DNA of 64,000 bases from Dorea phocaeensis (GCF_900240315.1 NZ_OEPZ01000001.1:781706-845705); one strand, 5' to 3'; positions 1-9,134 are shown, numbered from the stretch's first letter. Translations and numbers: made by a program. The notes: generated from the sequence alone by a model not told the origin.

Positions 1-222
1 GAATTCTTTGATGCTGCAGACAGTGTAGACGAGGATAACGAAATCAAGATTGTCCGCACCAAAAAATTCGGATTCAAGCCAATGTATCCGGAAGATGCAT
101 GTGTGCAGATGGAATTACTGGGACATGATTTCTATGTATTCTGCAATGCAGAAACAGACGAAGTAAATGTTGTATACCGCCGAAAAAATGGTACCTTTGG
201 ATTGATTGAACCAGAATTTTAA
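1..222 (+). CDS. hpf: Ribosome hibernation promoting factor, long form (C-terminal part)
   Basis: Only the last 73 codons are in the window; the gene enters from the left edge and stops with TAA at 220-222. The translated tail contains VRTKKFGFKPMYPEDACVQM and MELLGHDFYVF followed by NVVYRRKNGTFGLIEPEF. This is the dimerisation domain of long-form HPF (RaiA/YfiA family), which pairs 70S ribosomes into inactive 100S dimers in resting cells. The N-terminal ribosome-binding domain lies outside the window. A strong hairpin with a U-tract follows directly. Confidence 0.9.
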   Translation, partial: EFFDAADSVDEDNEIKIVRTKKFGFKPMYPEDACVQMELLGHDFYVFCNAETDEVNVVYRRKNGTFGLIEPEF

Positions 223-234
223 GTAAAATTTTAT

Positions 235-280
235 AAAGAGTGGGAGCAAAATCAAAGATTTTGCTCCCACTCTTTCTTAC
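235..280. terminator. Bidirectional intrinsic terminator
   Basis: An 18-bp perfect inverted repeat (235-252 with 258-275, 5-nt loop) is flanked by A-rich and T-rich ends. It lies between the convergent hpf and AAA ATPase genes and can stop transcription from both sides. Confidence 0.85.
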
Positions 281-993
281 TCTTTAAACAACCTATCCAG
301 CAATTGCTCTCTATGATTCACAAACATTTCCGTCACCTGATAGCTAGAGGTATCTTCATACGCACAAGTATGTACTGCACCTTCGTCAAACGTCCATATC
401 TTGGCTTCTGGAATGGCCAGTAAAATCGGCGAATGCGTTACGATAATAAACTGTGCACCGGCTTTTGCATATCGATGGATTTCCAACATAAGCGTCAACT
501 GCCTGTGCGGTGACAACGCTGCCTCCGGCTCATCCAAGATATAGATGCCATTCGGCTGCATTTGCTGCTGTGCCAATGCCAAAAAACTCTCTCCATGAGA
601 TTGCGCATAAAATCTGCTGGATGGATGCCCTGCATCTGCATAATCTTCTTCTTTTGTTGCCACGTTATAAAAACTCTCTGCACGTAGAAAATAACCGTGC
701 TTCGCCTGCCTGAATCCTTTGGACAATCGTATCGCTTCACAAAGATTAGAATGAGAATCATAGGTAGAAAAAGAATAGTTCTTCGTTCCCCCCTCCGGGT
801 TAAACCCATAAGCAACCGCAATCGCTTCCAATAACGTAGATTTGCCACTTCCGTTTTCTCCGACAAAAAACGTAATAGGGGTTTCAAACTCTAATTGCTC
901 AACCCCTTTCAGTGCCTCAATGTTTTTCAAATAGCTGTCCCGCTCAATTTTATTCCAATCAATTTCCAATCCACGTATAAATTGCTGATTCAT
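277..993 (-). CDS. AAA-type ATPase (AAA_15/AAA_21-like)
   Basis: 238 aa. The full ABC-type ATPase motif set is visible: Walker A GENGSGKST at residues 45-53, signature SHGES at 132-136, Walker B YILDEPE at 151-157 and an H-loop THSP at 186-189. There are no membrane segments. The compact layout, with only about 80 residues between Walker A and the signature, fits the stand-alone predicted ATPases related to OLD/RecF/SMC-like enzymes. The substrate is unknown. It is followed upstream by a VOC protein on the same strand, with no evident functional link. Stop codon TAA at 277-279 overlaps the edge of the hpf terminator. Confidence 0.8.
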   Translation of the reverse strand: MNQQFIRGLEIDWNKIERDSYLKNIEALKGVEQLEFETPITFFVGENGSGKSTLLEAIAVAYGFNPEGGTKNYSFSTYDSHSNLCEAIRLSKGFRQAKHGYFLRAESFYNVATKEEDYADAGHPSSRFYAQSHGESFLALAQQQMQPNGIYILDEPEAALSPHRQLTLMLEIHRYAKAGAQFIIVTHSPILLAIPEAKIWTFDEGAVHTCAYEDTSSYQVTEMFVNHREQLLDRLFKE

Positions 994-1046
994 ACAATCT
1001 ATTTTCCCCTTTTGTCCACATAAAAATACACATCACATTTCTTTAC

Positions 1047-1409
1047 TTACATAGGAGTTCCAACTTCTATCAGATTTCCATCCAAATCGTAAAAACGAAC
1101 CACTTTTTGCCCCCAGCTATGTGTCACAAGCCGATTGACATACTGAATGGAAGGATATAACTTTTCCAGCCTTTCGACAAATCCTTCTATGTCCTGCTCT
1201 TCAAAATACAATTCACAAGAATTATTTCGCGGAATAATATCTTTCTCCAAAAATTCCTTCCAAATATCTTCCTTCTGCAGCACAAGACCTTCTGTTAAAA
1301 TCACATTACCTTCATTATCAAGTATCACATCAAGCCCAAACAAGTCATGGTAAAACTTTTTTGATTTTTCAATATCTTTGACAACAATTAAAACATTTTT
1401 TAATTTCAT
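1047..1409 (-). CDS. VOC-family protein (glyoxalase/bleomycin resistance fold)
   Basis: 120 aa, the normal size for a single-module vicinal-oxygen-chelate protein. It opens with KLKNVLIVVKDIEKSKKFY and LFGLDVI and closes with VVRFYDLDGNLIEVGTPM, the two halves of the beta-alpha-beta-beta-beta fold. The terminal Glu of NLIEVG is the usual metal-ligand position. The family covers lyases, dioxygenases and drug-binding proteins, and the sequence does not say which applies here. A purine-rich stretch (GAGGAGAGAT on the minus strand) precedes the ATG. Confidence 0.8.
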   Translation of the reverse strand: MKLKNVLIVVKDIEKSKKFYHDLFGLDVILDNEGNVILTEGLVLQKEDIWKEFLEKDIIPRNNSCELYFEEQDIEGFVERLEKLYPSIQYVNRLVTHSWGQKVVRFYDLDGNLIEVGTPM

Positions 1410-1742
1410 TATCTGTATCTCTCCTCTTCAACGCGGAAAACCGGAATTTATTTATTTCTCATAATATCATACTTTGTAATTATTTACATCATTATAATCA
1501 CAAAAAATAACGCAGACAATATCTCTACTATCTGCGTCATTCCTTTCATATCTTCTTGAAATATTTACTCCATTTTCTTTCAACTTTTACTCCAAATTTA
1601 CTCCATTTTAAAAATCTGTTACGATATTATGCGGTATTCTATGATACCTTTTCTTTGAAGAAAAATGTCTGCAAACCTTGATTTTAAGCGAACTTTTCAA
1701 TATTTCCAAGCACTTTATTCTGTTGTGAGAATTTCTTCTCAA
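1410..1742 (-). other. Intergenic region with possible integrase C-terminal relic and a terminator hairpin
   Basis: No intact gene is seen. On the minus strand, from about 1623 to 1551, a short open stretch reads YRNRFLKWSKFGVKVERKW then SKYFKKI and a stop. It resembles the basic tail of phage-type tyrosine integrases, but this is only an impression. The stretch contains the repeated unit TTTACTCCA three times (about 1564-1611). Downstream, ACGCAGA (1510-1516) pairs with TCTGCGT (1531-1537) and is followed on the minus strand by a T-run, so it can act as a terminator for leuS transcripts. Confidence 0.35.
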
Positions 1743-4172
1743 TTATTTCTGCACAATATTTATAATCTTCTTTGGTACATAGATCTCTTTCACAATCGTA
1801 CCTGTCAGTTTATCTGCAATCGCTTCTTTTCCTGCTGCAATCGCTTCTTCTTTGGAAATATCTGCTGCGATAGAAATGACAGCTCTTGTCTTTCCGTTGA
1901 TCTGTACCGGGACCTCGATCTCATCATCTTTCATGGCATTCTCGTCATAGGTAGGCCATCCGGCAGTAAATACGCTTCCTTCATGTCCTAACTGCTCCCA
2001 CACCTCTTCTGCGATATGTGGTGCAAATGGGGACAGAAGCACTGCCATCGTTGACAGCGTCTCTTCATCGATTCCGCCTTCTTTTTTCGCAATCTCAATG
2101 AGCTTGTTATTATGCTCCATGAATCCAGAGATTGCAGTATTCAGACTGAAGCTCTCCAGACGGATTGTAATATCCTTCACCAGTCTATGACGTTCTTTAA
2201 TCATTTCTTTAGAAGCTTTTACGTTTGCTTCCTTGCTGTCCATAACAAGATTCCAGAATCTCTTTAAGAATCTGTTTACACCGTCAATTCCTCTGTCATC
2301 CCACTCTGCGTCTAACTCCGGCGGTCCTACGAATAATTCGTACATTCTTAAAGAATCGCATCCGTAATCTCTTACGAGGTCATCCGGAGATACAACATTT
2401 CCTTTGGATTTACTCATCTTAATTCCGTTTTTGCCTGTAATCATTCCCTGATTGAAGAGTTTCTGGAATGGCTCATCAAAATCGATCGCTCCGATATCAC
2501 ACAGGAACTTTGTATAGAAACGTGCATACAGAAGATGAAGTACCGCATGCTCTACACCACCGATATACATATCTACCGGAAGCATCTCATCTGCTTTTTC
2601 CTTGGAAACCAGTTCATCATTATTGTGATTGTCCACATAACGCAGGAAATACCAGGAAGATCCTGCCCACTGCGGCATTGTATTTGTCTCACGTTTTGCA
2701 GGCTGTCCACATACAGGACAAGTACAATTTACCCACTCATCAATAGCTGCAAGCGGAGATTCTCCGGTTCCTGTAGGCTCATAAGATTCCACGTCCGGAA
2801 GTTCCAGTGGAAGCTGATCTTCCGGTACCGGTACGTTTCCGCAGTGCGGGCAGTGAATGATCGGGATTGGTTCACCCCAGTAACGCTGGCGGGAGAATAC
2901 CCAGTCACGCAGCTTGTAATTTACAGTTGCACGTCCAATACCACGTTCTTCGATAATATGTGGGGCTTCTTTTTTAAGGACTGCGGATTCCATTCCATTC
3001 CACTCACCGGAGTTAATCATGGTTCCAACTGCCTCTGTGTAAGCCTCTGTCATATTTTCAATTTCTTTTCCGTCTTTTGCAATAACCTGAACAATCGGAA
3101 TGCCGAATTTCGTTGCAAATTCAAAGTCACGATCGTCGTGAGCCGGTACACACATGATTGCTCCGGTTCCGTAATCTGCAAGTACATAATCAGATAACCA
3201 GATCGGTGTCTTCTCTCCATTTAACGGGTTAATCGCATAGCTTCCTGTAAATACACCTGTCTTATCTTTATCCTGCAGACGATCTACATTTGACTTCATA
3301 GATGCGTCATAAATATATTTCTCAACAGCTTCTCTTGTCTCATCATTAGCAAGGCTTGCAGCCAGCTCATGTTCTGGAGCAAGTACCATGAAGGTTGCAC
3401 CATATAAGGTATCTGGTCTGGTCGTATAGACCGTAATCTTCTCATCCCGTCCATCTACCGGGAAGTCTACCTCTGCTCCATAAGATTTTCCAATCCAGTC
3501 GGACTGCATTTTCTTAACCTTTTCCGGCCAGTCAAGCTTATCAAGATCACTTAACAGACGCTCTGCGTAAGCAGTAATCTTTAACATCCACTGACGAAGA
3601 TTTTTCTTCGTTACTTCTGCTCCGCAGCGCTCACATTTTCCGTTTACCACTTCTTCATTGGCAAGACCTGTTTTACAGGACGGACACCAGTTAATCGGGA
3701 ACTCCTTCTCATATGCAAGACCTTCTTTAAACATCTTTACGAAGATCCACTGTGTCCACTTGTAGTAATTCGGATCTGTGGTGTTTACTTCGCGATCCCA
3801 GTCGTAAAGCGCTGCAATTTCATTAATCTGACGCTTGATATTCTTGATATTTTCCGCTGTAGAAATAGAAGGATGCACTCCCATCTTGATTGCATAGTTC
3901 TCAGCCGGAAGACCAAAAGCATCCCATCCCATCGGATGAATGATATAGTATCCCTGCTGTAATTTATATCTGCTCCACACATCAGAGATCACATATCCTC
4001 TCCAGTGTCCTACATGCAGACCATTTCCTGACGGATATGGAAACATGTCCAGACAGTAATATTTTTCTCTCTTGCTGCCATCTGCATTTTCCTTGACATT
4101 AACCGGGTTCTTCTCCCAGTTTTCACGCCATTTTTTCTCAATTGCCTTATGATTATAAGGGACTTTTGACAT
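1743..4172 (-). CDS. leuS: Leucyl-tRNA synthetase
   Basis: 809 aa, full length for bacterial LeuRS, which charges tRNA-Leu in the cytoplasm. The class I signature appears as HVGH at residues 53-56 after PYPSGNGL, and KMSKSKGN is the second ATP-binding motif. The CP1 editing insertion is present (TTRPDTLYGATF), as are zinc-binding Cys pairs (CPSCKTG with CERCGAE; CPHCGN with CPVCG). The ATG at 4170-4172 is preceded by GAGAGGAAG on the minus strand. The gene is monocistronic behind its own promoter and a T-box leader with a Leu specifier, so it should be induced by uncharged tRNA-Leu. Confidence 0.97.
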   Translation of the reverse strand: MSKVPYNHKAIEKKWRENWEKNPVNVKENADGSKREKYYCLDMFPYPSGNGLHVGHWRGYVISDVWSRYKLQQGYYIIHPMGWDAFGLPAENYAIKMGVHPSISTAENIKNIKRQINEIAALYDWDREVNTTDPNYYKWTQWIFVKMFKEGLAYEKEFPINWCPSCKTGLANEEVVNGKCERCGAEVTKKNLRQWMLKITAYAERLLSDLDKLDWPEKVKKMQSDWIGKSYGAEVDFPVDGRDEKITVYTTRPDTLYGATFMVLAPEHELAASLANDETREAVEKYIYDASMKSNVDRLQDKDKTGVFTGSYAINPLNGEKTPIWLSDYVLADYGTGAIMCVPAHDDRDFEFATKFGIPIVQVIAKDGKEIENMTEAYTEAVGTMINSGEWNGMESAVLKKEAPHIIEERGIGRATVNYKLRDWVFSRQRYWGEPIPIIHCPHCGNVPVPEDQLPLELPDVESYEPTGTGESPLAAIDEWVNCTCPVCGQPAKRETNTMPQWAGSSWYFLRYVDNHNNDELVSKEKADEMLPVDMYIGGVEHAVLHLLYARFYTKFLCDIGAIDFDEPFQKLFNQGMITGKNGIKMSKSKGNVVSPDDLVRDYGCDSLRMYELFVGPPELDAEWDDRGIDGVNRFLKRFWNLVMDSKEANVKASKEMIKERHRLVKDITIRLESFSLNTAISGFMEHNNKLIEIAKKEGGIDEETLSTMAVLLSPFAPHIAEEVWEQLGHEGSVFTAGWPTYDENAMKDDEIEVPVQINGKTRAVISIAADISKEEAIAAGKEAIADKLTGTIVKEIYVPKKIINIVQK

Positions 4173-4204
4173 GATAAACTTCCTCTCTTTCTTCTTTCAT
4201 AAAA

Positions 4205-4515
4205 ATCATTTCATAAAAAAACAAAAGCCTTCACATCTCACAAGAGACGAAAAGGCTTATTTTCCGTGGTACCACTCTTCTTCATCCGCAGATTCCTCTG
4301 CAAATGCACTCATTGTTTCTATAACGGGAATTCCCGCCGACATCTATACATACACTTTCATTTTCCTCTTTAGAAAAGTAAAAAATCCCGTGTCCTTCAA
4401 TACCGGAACTCCAAGGCGAGTTCAAAGTTTCCACCCGCTGCCTTGCACCATCCGGCAGTTCTCTGAACGGTTTCTCACTTCTACTGATCCTCTTCATCGC
4501 TTTTCTCATATACGT
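4205..4515 (-). promoter_or_regulatory. T-box leader of leuS (Leu specifier CUC)
   Basis: On the minus strand the leader carries AAGAGTGGTACCACGG (about 4265-4280), the T-box that pairs with the tRNA acceptor end. It is followed by a terminator hairpin, AAGCCTT with AAGGCTT (4224-4258), and a T-run. Stem I holds the AGTA motif and a GGATGGTGCAAGG apical element. The codon in the specifier loop is CUC (4418-4420 on the minus strand), matching leucine. The 75-codon open frame inside this leader is not a gene. Confidence 0.92.
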
Positions 4516-4520
4516 TACTT

Positions 4521-4549
4521 ATTATAGGAAGAATCTTAAAATAAGTCAA
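4521..4549 (-). promoter_or_regulatory. Promoter of leuS
   Basis: On the minus strand TTGACT (4544-4549) and a perfect TATAAT (4521-4526) are spaced by 17 bp, just upstream of the T-box leader. Confidence 0.85.
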
Positions 4550-4621
4550 GAGGTTTATCTTGGATTCTCATCCCTCACATTTTCCCCTTCATTTTCAAGT
4601 GCAAAATATATAATTTTTGTA

Positions 4622-4650
4622 TTGTTTCCGTATATCTTTTAGTGTATAAT
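4622..4650 (+). promoter_or_regulatory. Promoter of the small P-loop gene
   Basis: TTGTTT (4622-4627), 17-bp spacer, TATAAT (4645-4650), about 60 bp upstream of the start codon. Confidence 0.6.
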
Positions 4651-4712
4651 AAACATAAGTTAATCGTACTGAGGGGGCTCAGTATAATATGATACATAAA
4701 GGAGAGTTTGCC

Positions 4713-5135
4713 ATGGTAAATTTATTAACAGGTCCTAAGGGCAGCGGAAAGACACAACAAATGATTGAGCAGGCTAATGCTCAGGCTAAAAAATGTAATG
4801 GAAATGTAGTATTTATTAAGAAAACTCACCGTGACACAGCAAGTGTTACCTTCGACATTCGTACAGTATGTATGGATGATTTCCCGGCAATTGAAAATAT
4901 TGACGAGTATATCGGATTTTTATATGGTATGTACAGTTCCAACCACGATATTGAATGCGTATTTATCGATGGTATTTTGAAACACGCGAATATTTCTCTC
5001 GAAAATATTCCTACTTTTATCGAAAGATTGAAAAAGATTTCTGCAGAATGCGGAATTGAATTTTATGTAAGCATCAGCGCAGACAAAGCTGATTTATCTG
5101 AAATCAACTCAGAAGGCTGCAACTATCTGAATTAA
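4713..5135 (+). CDS. Small P-loop ATP-binding protein
   Basis: 140 aa with the start placed at the ATG at 4713, because AAAGGAGAG (4698-4706) sits six bases upstream; the earlier in-frame ATG at 4689 has no ribosome site. The N-terminus is MVNLLTGPKGSGKT, a textbook Walker A at residues 7-14. A hydrophobic strand ending in an acidic residue (CVFIDG) may be Walker B. The protein is soluble and resembles a stripped-down P-loop kinase or ATPase; I do not recognise a named family. It has its own promoter and terminator, so it is monocistronic. Confidence 0.75.
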   Translation: MVNLLTGPKGSGKTQQMIEQANAQAKKCNGNVVFIKKTHRDTASVTFDIRTVCMDDFPAIENIDEYIGFLYGMYSSNHDIECVFIDGILKHANISLENIPTFIERLKKISAECGIEFYVSISADKADLSEINSEGCNYLN

Positions 5136-5154
5136 GAATAACAAAGGAAAATAT

Positions 5155-5184
5155 CAGGCAGTCCCTTACGGGCTGCCTGTTTTA
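5155..5184 (+). terminator. Intrinsic terminator
   Basis: CAGGCAG (5155-5161) pairs with CTGCCTG (5173-5179), with an inner CCC/GGG pair, followed by TTTT. It ends only 11 bases before the capA-like start codon. Confidence 0.85.
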
Positions 5185-5194
5185 TGGTAAAAAA

Positions 5195-6427
5195 ATGAGT
5201 GGAATCAAAGACGCCAGAAAACGTCAAAAGAAAAAGAAACAAAAGAAACAACTCCGGGCTCTCATCTGCATTGTCGTGCCTCTCTTCCTCTGTCTGCTGT
5301 TGTTCTTCGGCATCCGAAGCATACTGTCAAAGCCAGACAAACAGCCGCCCAAGGAAACTACGCAATCCGTAGACGATAAAGAAAAGGTGGCTAAAAAGCC
5401 TGCCAAAAAGGAAAACAAAGAAAACAAAAAAAGCGACAAAACAAAATCTGTTAATACACCAAAACCCCAGGTTGAAAAGCTAAAGCTAGATAAAGAAACG
5501 CCAAAAGATTCCGATCAGGGGATTTCGATCACTATAAGTTCCATGGGAGACTGTACACTGGGAACAGATATCAACTTCAATCCCGCAACCAGCCTCAATG
5601 CCTACTACAATGCGCAGGGAGCAGATTACTTCTTCCAGTATATCCGCCCCATATTAGAAAAGGATGATTTATCCATCGTCAATATGGAAGGAACCCTGAC
5701 AACTGAAGAACAAAGGGAAGCCAAGACCTATGCTTTCAAGGCCGACCCTGAATATTCCAAAATCCTGTCCGGAAGTTCTGTTGAGGCAGCGAATCTTGCC
5801 AATAATCACAGCCATGATTACGGAAGCAAGAGTTACACCGACACCATCGAATTCTTGGAAAGTGACAATGTTGCAACCTTCGGATTTGAACGTGTCAAGT
5901 TAATAGAGTTAAAAGGTATTAAAATCGGTCTTACCGGTATCTATGAACTTGCAGATCATTTAGATAGAAAAGAACAGGTAAAGGAAAATATTTCCGCACT
6001 CAAAAAGGCGGGAGCTCAATTAATTATCGTCAATTTTCATTGGGGAAATGAACGGGAATACGTTCCCAATGAAATCCAGAAAGAGCTTGCTCATCTTGCG
6101 ATTGACAAAGGCGCCGATCTGGTGATCGGTCATCATCCCCATGTTCTTCAGGGGATTGAAAAATACAAAGATCGTTATATTGCCTACAGTCTTGGCAATT
6201 TCTGCTTCGGTGGAAACTCCAATCCCGGAGACAAGGACACGATGATCTTTCAGCAGACCTTTACCTTAAAAGAAGGAAAACTGGAAAAAACAGATGATGT
6301 TAACATTATTCCTTGTTCACTTTCTACCGCCAGCGGATACAATGACTATTGTCCAATTCCATTGGACGGCGATGAAAAACAGCGGGTTCTTGATAAAATT
6401 GAAGAATACAGCAATCAAATCCGGTAA
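5195..6427 (+). CDS. CapA-family membrane-anchored protein (poly-gamma-glutamate synthesis CapA/PgsA-like)
   Basis: 410 aa. A short basic cytoplasmic start (KKKKQKKQ) leads into one membrane helix at residues about 21-41, a Lys/Pro-rich linker to about 110, and then the CapA metallophosphatase-like domain outside the cell. Family motifs are NMEGTLT (163-169), ANNHSHDYG (202-210), NFHWGNE (280-286), GHHPHVLQG (312-320) and YSLGNF (331-336). In Bacillus, CapA works with CapBC to make poly-glutamate, but none of those genes is nearby, so the role here is open. No Shine-Dalgarno precedes the ATG, and a terminator ends 11 bases upstream, which makes its expression unclear. Confidence 0.85.
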   Translation: MSGIKDARKRQKKKKQKKQLRALICIVVPLFLCLLLFFGIRSILSKPDKQPPKETTQSVDDKEKVAKKPAKKENKENKKSDKTKSVNTPKPQVEKLKLDKETPKDSDQGISITISSMGDCTLGTDINFNPATSLNAYYNAQGADYFFQYIRPILEKDDLSIVNMEGTLTTEEQREAKTYAFKADPEYSKILSGSSVEAANLANNHSHDYGSKSYTDTIEFLESDNVATFGFERVKLIELKGIKIGLTGIYELADHLDRKEQVKENISALKKAGAQLIIVNFHWGNEREYVPNEIQKELAHLAIDKGADLVIGHHPHVLQGIEKYKDRYIAYSLGNFCFGGNSNPGDKDTMIFQQTFTLKEGKLEKTDDVNIIPCSLSTASGYNDYCPIPLDGDEKQRVLDKIEEYSNQIR

Positions 6428-6437
6428 TCTCTTTCTC

Positions 6438-6480
6438 AAAAAAGAGTGGATCATCTCAACGAAACGATCCACTCTTTTTT
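6438..6480. terminator. Bidirectional intrinsic terminator
   Basis: A 15-bp perfect inverted repeat (6438-6452 with 6466-6480) starts with AAAAAA and ends with TTTTTT. It separates the convergent capA-like and AEC transporter genes. Confidence 0.9.
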
Positions 6481-6516
6481 GAGTTCAATTTTTATTTTTC
6501 TATCCTCTTTCTTTCA

Positions 6517-7455
6517 CTACAACATATAGAGGAACTCATACAACATCACCACTGCCGGCATCGTAATAATGCAAAACAACACGGACATCACATTGATAAC
6601 GCTTGCATACTGTTCATCCTTATGATAAATCTGTGAAAGCTGTGTAATCATAGCCGCTGCCGGCGCCGATGTAGCAATCAGAGAGACCATCAGAATATAC
6701 TCTGCATCTTTGTGAATTCCCATGCGTCCCACCCATGCAAACACTGCTGCTGCCAAAACCGGCACCACAATAAGCCGCAGAAAACAAATCAGATAAGGAC
6801 GCTTTTTCCGAAACACCTGTCCTAATTTCACTTTTCCAATAATCATTCCAATTACCAGCATGCTTGCCGGACTGATCATATCACCAAACCCTTCGATACA
6901 ACTTGCCGGTATGGACGGAATCCGAATCTTCGTCAGGAACAAAGTCAATCCAATTGCTGTTGCAATAATATTAGGATTCCTCAAAATCTTACGATAATTC
7001 CCTTCTGATTCTCCTCCCAGGAGTCGGACTCCATGTGTCCAAATCAGTATCGTCTGAACCAGAATATAGGCCGTTGTATAAAATACCCACTCTTCTCCCA
7101 GAACCACATCCACAAGAGGAATGACCAGATATCCCGCGTTCGAGTAAATCACAGAAGCTTTCTCAATGCTGGTAAGTCCAAGCGGTTTTTCCAGTAGCTT
7201 TACCAGTATAATCAGCACCGCATGAACTGCTACTGCCGCTGTCATTGCCAACAGAAGTCCCTGCACTTTATCCGGCGTCATATCAATCTGAAAGGAATTG
7301 ACAATTACACACGGCGAACAGATATAGACAACCATGTTGGAAATAACCCGGCTGTCTTCCGACCGGAACAATCCCAGCTTTACCACAGCGTATCCAACTG
7401 CCATGGTAAGAAACATCACGATGATCTGTTCTGCCAGCAATCCACTAAGCGCCAT
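6517..7455 (-). CDS. AEC-family transporter (auxin efflux carrier fold)
   Basis: 312 aa of almost continuous hydrophobic helices (about ten), the usual size and layout of the AEC family of bile/arsenite/riboflavin-like permeases. The central signature region includes NAGYLVIPLVDVVLG and the C-terminal half holds SLIATSAPAAAMITQLSQ. Bacterial members export or import organic acids and other small anions; the substrate cannot be read here. The start codon overlaps the stop of the upstream gene as TAATG, so translation is probably coupled. It is the last gene of the trkA-trkH operon. Confidence 0.85.
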   Translation of the reverse strand: MALSGLLAEQIIVMFLTMAVGYAVVKLGLFRSEDSRVISNMVVYICSPCVIVNSFQIDMTPDKVQGLLLAMTAAVAVHAVLIILVKLLEKPLGLTSIEKASVIYSNAGYLVIPLVDVVLGEEWVFYTTAYILVQTILIWTHGVRLLGGESEGNYRKILRNPNIIATAIGLTLFLTKIRIPSIPASCIEGFGDMISPASMLVIGMIIGKVKLGQVFRKKRPYLICFLRLIVVPVLAAAVFAWVGRMGIHKDAEYILMVSLIATSAPAAAMITQLSQIYHKDEQYASVINVMSVLFCIITMPAVVMLYEFLYML

Positions 7456-9104
7456 TACTCTGCCACCTCATCTTCAGAAGCTTCTGCATTTGCAGGCTCT
7501 GCCCCGTCAAACGTCAGTGACATCACTGTATTGGCTTTCTCGCCCTTCTTGTATTCCATCGTAATTTCCTGACCCACTTCACATCTGACAACATCGATGA
7601 AGTCCACAACCGATGCATCGAAGATCTCTTCAGATCCTTCCACCATCAGATAGTAGTGAGACGTACCATCCAGTACCGCCTGTGCAATTTTCGTAATCTT
7701 ACCGGAAATCTCAAGTACCTCTCTGGTATCCTTCTCTTCTTCCTTCACTCCATTACTTAACAAAAGTTCCAGATAATTCTCTTCACACTGGCTGACACTA
7801 TCTCCAATCGCTACAATCTGGTATCTCTGTACATTAACCATCGCATACTTCTTCACCAGACCCGCATCATCCTTCAACGCAATAAAATACGTCGGCTCGC
7901 CGGAAATATTCAAAAGCAGCGGGAATGTAGCCGTATATTTCAGGTTCTGTACCTGACCTTCCGCAGAAGACATTGCCGCAGCCTCAGTAGCGCCTTCTAC
8001 CTCATAGTATCTTGTCTCCATAGTCCGCTGGTTAGAAAGCACGAATCCAACGTTGGACTGATCTCCATTGACAGAGGTTACTCCTGTGTACATCCACACA
8101 TCATCCTCAAGAGCCAGATAATTATAACCATCCGTCGTCTCTAGACAGTCTTTCTGGCTTAATACACTATTTAAAAATCCATGCTTTAAAGTTCCATAAT
8201 AATCAAACAGCTGTACCAGCAGATCTGCGGAATAAACACGATCCACCCACTGCGGAACATCCTCTACATCGTAAGTCTTCATCTCTCCTGTTACCGCATT
8301 ACAGAGTACCACTTTCCCAACTGTCTCACCGCCAAACAAGCCAATATTGTACTTCTTTACCGGTGCAATCCAATAAGGCACTCCCTTTTCGTCAATCTCA
8401 AAGCTGAGCTCGCCATAAATGTAAGTCGGATGTGCAAACCGCAGATGACGGTAAATATTTCGATTAAAATGTTCACTCGTTGTATATTTAATTCCTTCAT
8501 CCAGCTTTACCAGTTCTGTCTCCTGGGTTGCCATATTAATCCGAATATATGCCGGAATTCCTTCTGATCGGTTGGTAAACCATTTAATCAGGCTGGCATA
8601 CTTCAGTGGAGTCACACGCACCGGATTATCCTGATAGTTGATCTGGCTGTAAATATTGTCTGCATCGAACTGGGATACCATGTCCACCATGCTTCCCATC
8701 TTCCGATCTCCTAAAATCTCAGCAGTCTCCTTATCCAGAAGCGGAACCTTATCAAAAGACTGTTCCTCAATATCTTCGGTAAAAGTTCCCTCTTCTACCT
8801 TCATCAGCTTCTGATATTTCTTCGCATTGATAATCGGGGAAGACAAAAGCGTACCTGCCAGATAGATAATTCCAAGTCCCAGAACCACAACACCGAAACT
8901 CTTCATCATCTTGCTCTGTTTTAATTCCCGAATTCCAATCTGTCCTTTCTTCATGTAGAGAAGCGCAATCACAATCACCAGTGCAATCATAAAGAACCAC
9001 GTCTCTGAAGAATGAATATTTACTGCCGGCAGCGCCGCATAATAATAAGCAGCTGCCACCAGAATTATAACAATGCTCAAAAGCAGTTTTTTCTTTCCTT
9101 TCAT
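7455..9104 (-). CDS. Membrane-anchored protein of unknown function in the trk operon
   Basis: 549 aa. Three hydrophobic segments lie near the N-terminus (about 7-27, 34-52 and 70-90), followed by a large hydrophilic domain of about 450 residues that is probably extracytoplasmic, and an acidic end (GAEPANAEASEDEVAE). The central part is rich in aromatic and beta-type sequence, for example ISGEPTYFIALKDDAGLVKK and YAMVNVQRYQIVAIGDS, which suggests a repeated beta fold. I do not recognise the family. It sits between trkH (30-bp gap) and the AEC transporter (TAATG overlap), so it is very likely cotranscribed and may act in the same ion or envelope process. Confidence 0.7.
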   Translation of the reverse strand: MKGKKKLLLSIVIILVAAAYYYAALPAVNIHSSETWFFMIALVIVIALLYMKKGQIGIRELKQSKMMKSFGVVVLGLGIIYLAGTLLSSPIINAKKYQKLMKVEEGTFTEDIEEQSFDKVPLLDKETAEILGDRKMGSMVDMVSQFDADNIYSQINYQDNPVRVTPLKYASLIKWFTNRSEGIPAYIRINMATQETELVKLDEGIKYTTSEHFNRNIYRHLRFAHPTYIYGELSFEIDEKGVPYWIAPVKKYNIGLFGGETVGKVVLCNAVTGEMKTYDVEDVPQWVDRVYSADLLVQLFDYYGTLKHGFLNSVLSQKDCLETTDGYNYLALEDDVWMYTGVTSVNGDQSNVGFVLSNQRTMETRYYEVEGATEAAAMSSAEGQVQNLKYTATFPLLLNISGEPTYFIALKDDAGLVKKYAMVNVQRYQIVAIGDSVSQCEENYLELLLSNGVKEEEKDTREVLEISGKITKIAQAVLDGTSHYYLMVEGSEEIFDASVVDFIDVVRCEVGQEITMEYKKGEKANTVMSLTFDGAEPANAEASEDEVAE

Positions 9105-9134
9105 AATACCTCCCTGGTCGCTTCCAACCTTTTT

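Noticed and set aside
2535..3197. 220-codon open frame on the plus strand inside leuS
   Set aside because: It is antisense to conserved LeuRS sequence, has no ribosome site and shows shadow-type composition.
4282..4509. 75-codon minus-strand frame upstream of leuS
   Set aside because: It lies entirely inside the T-box leader; the sequence is explained by RNA structure.
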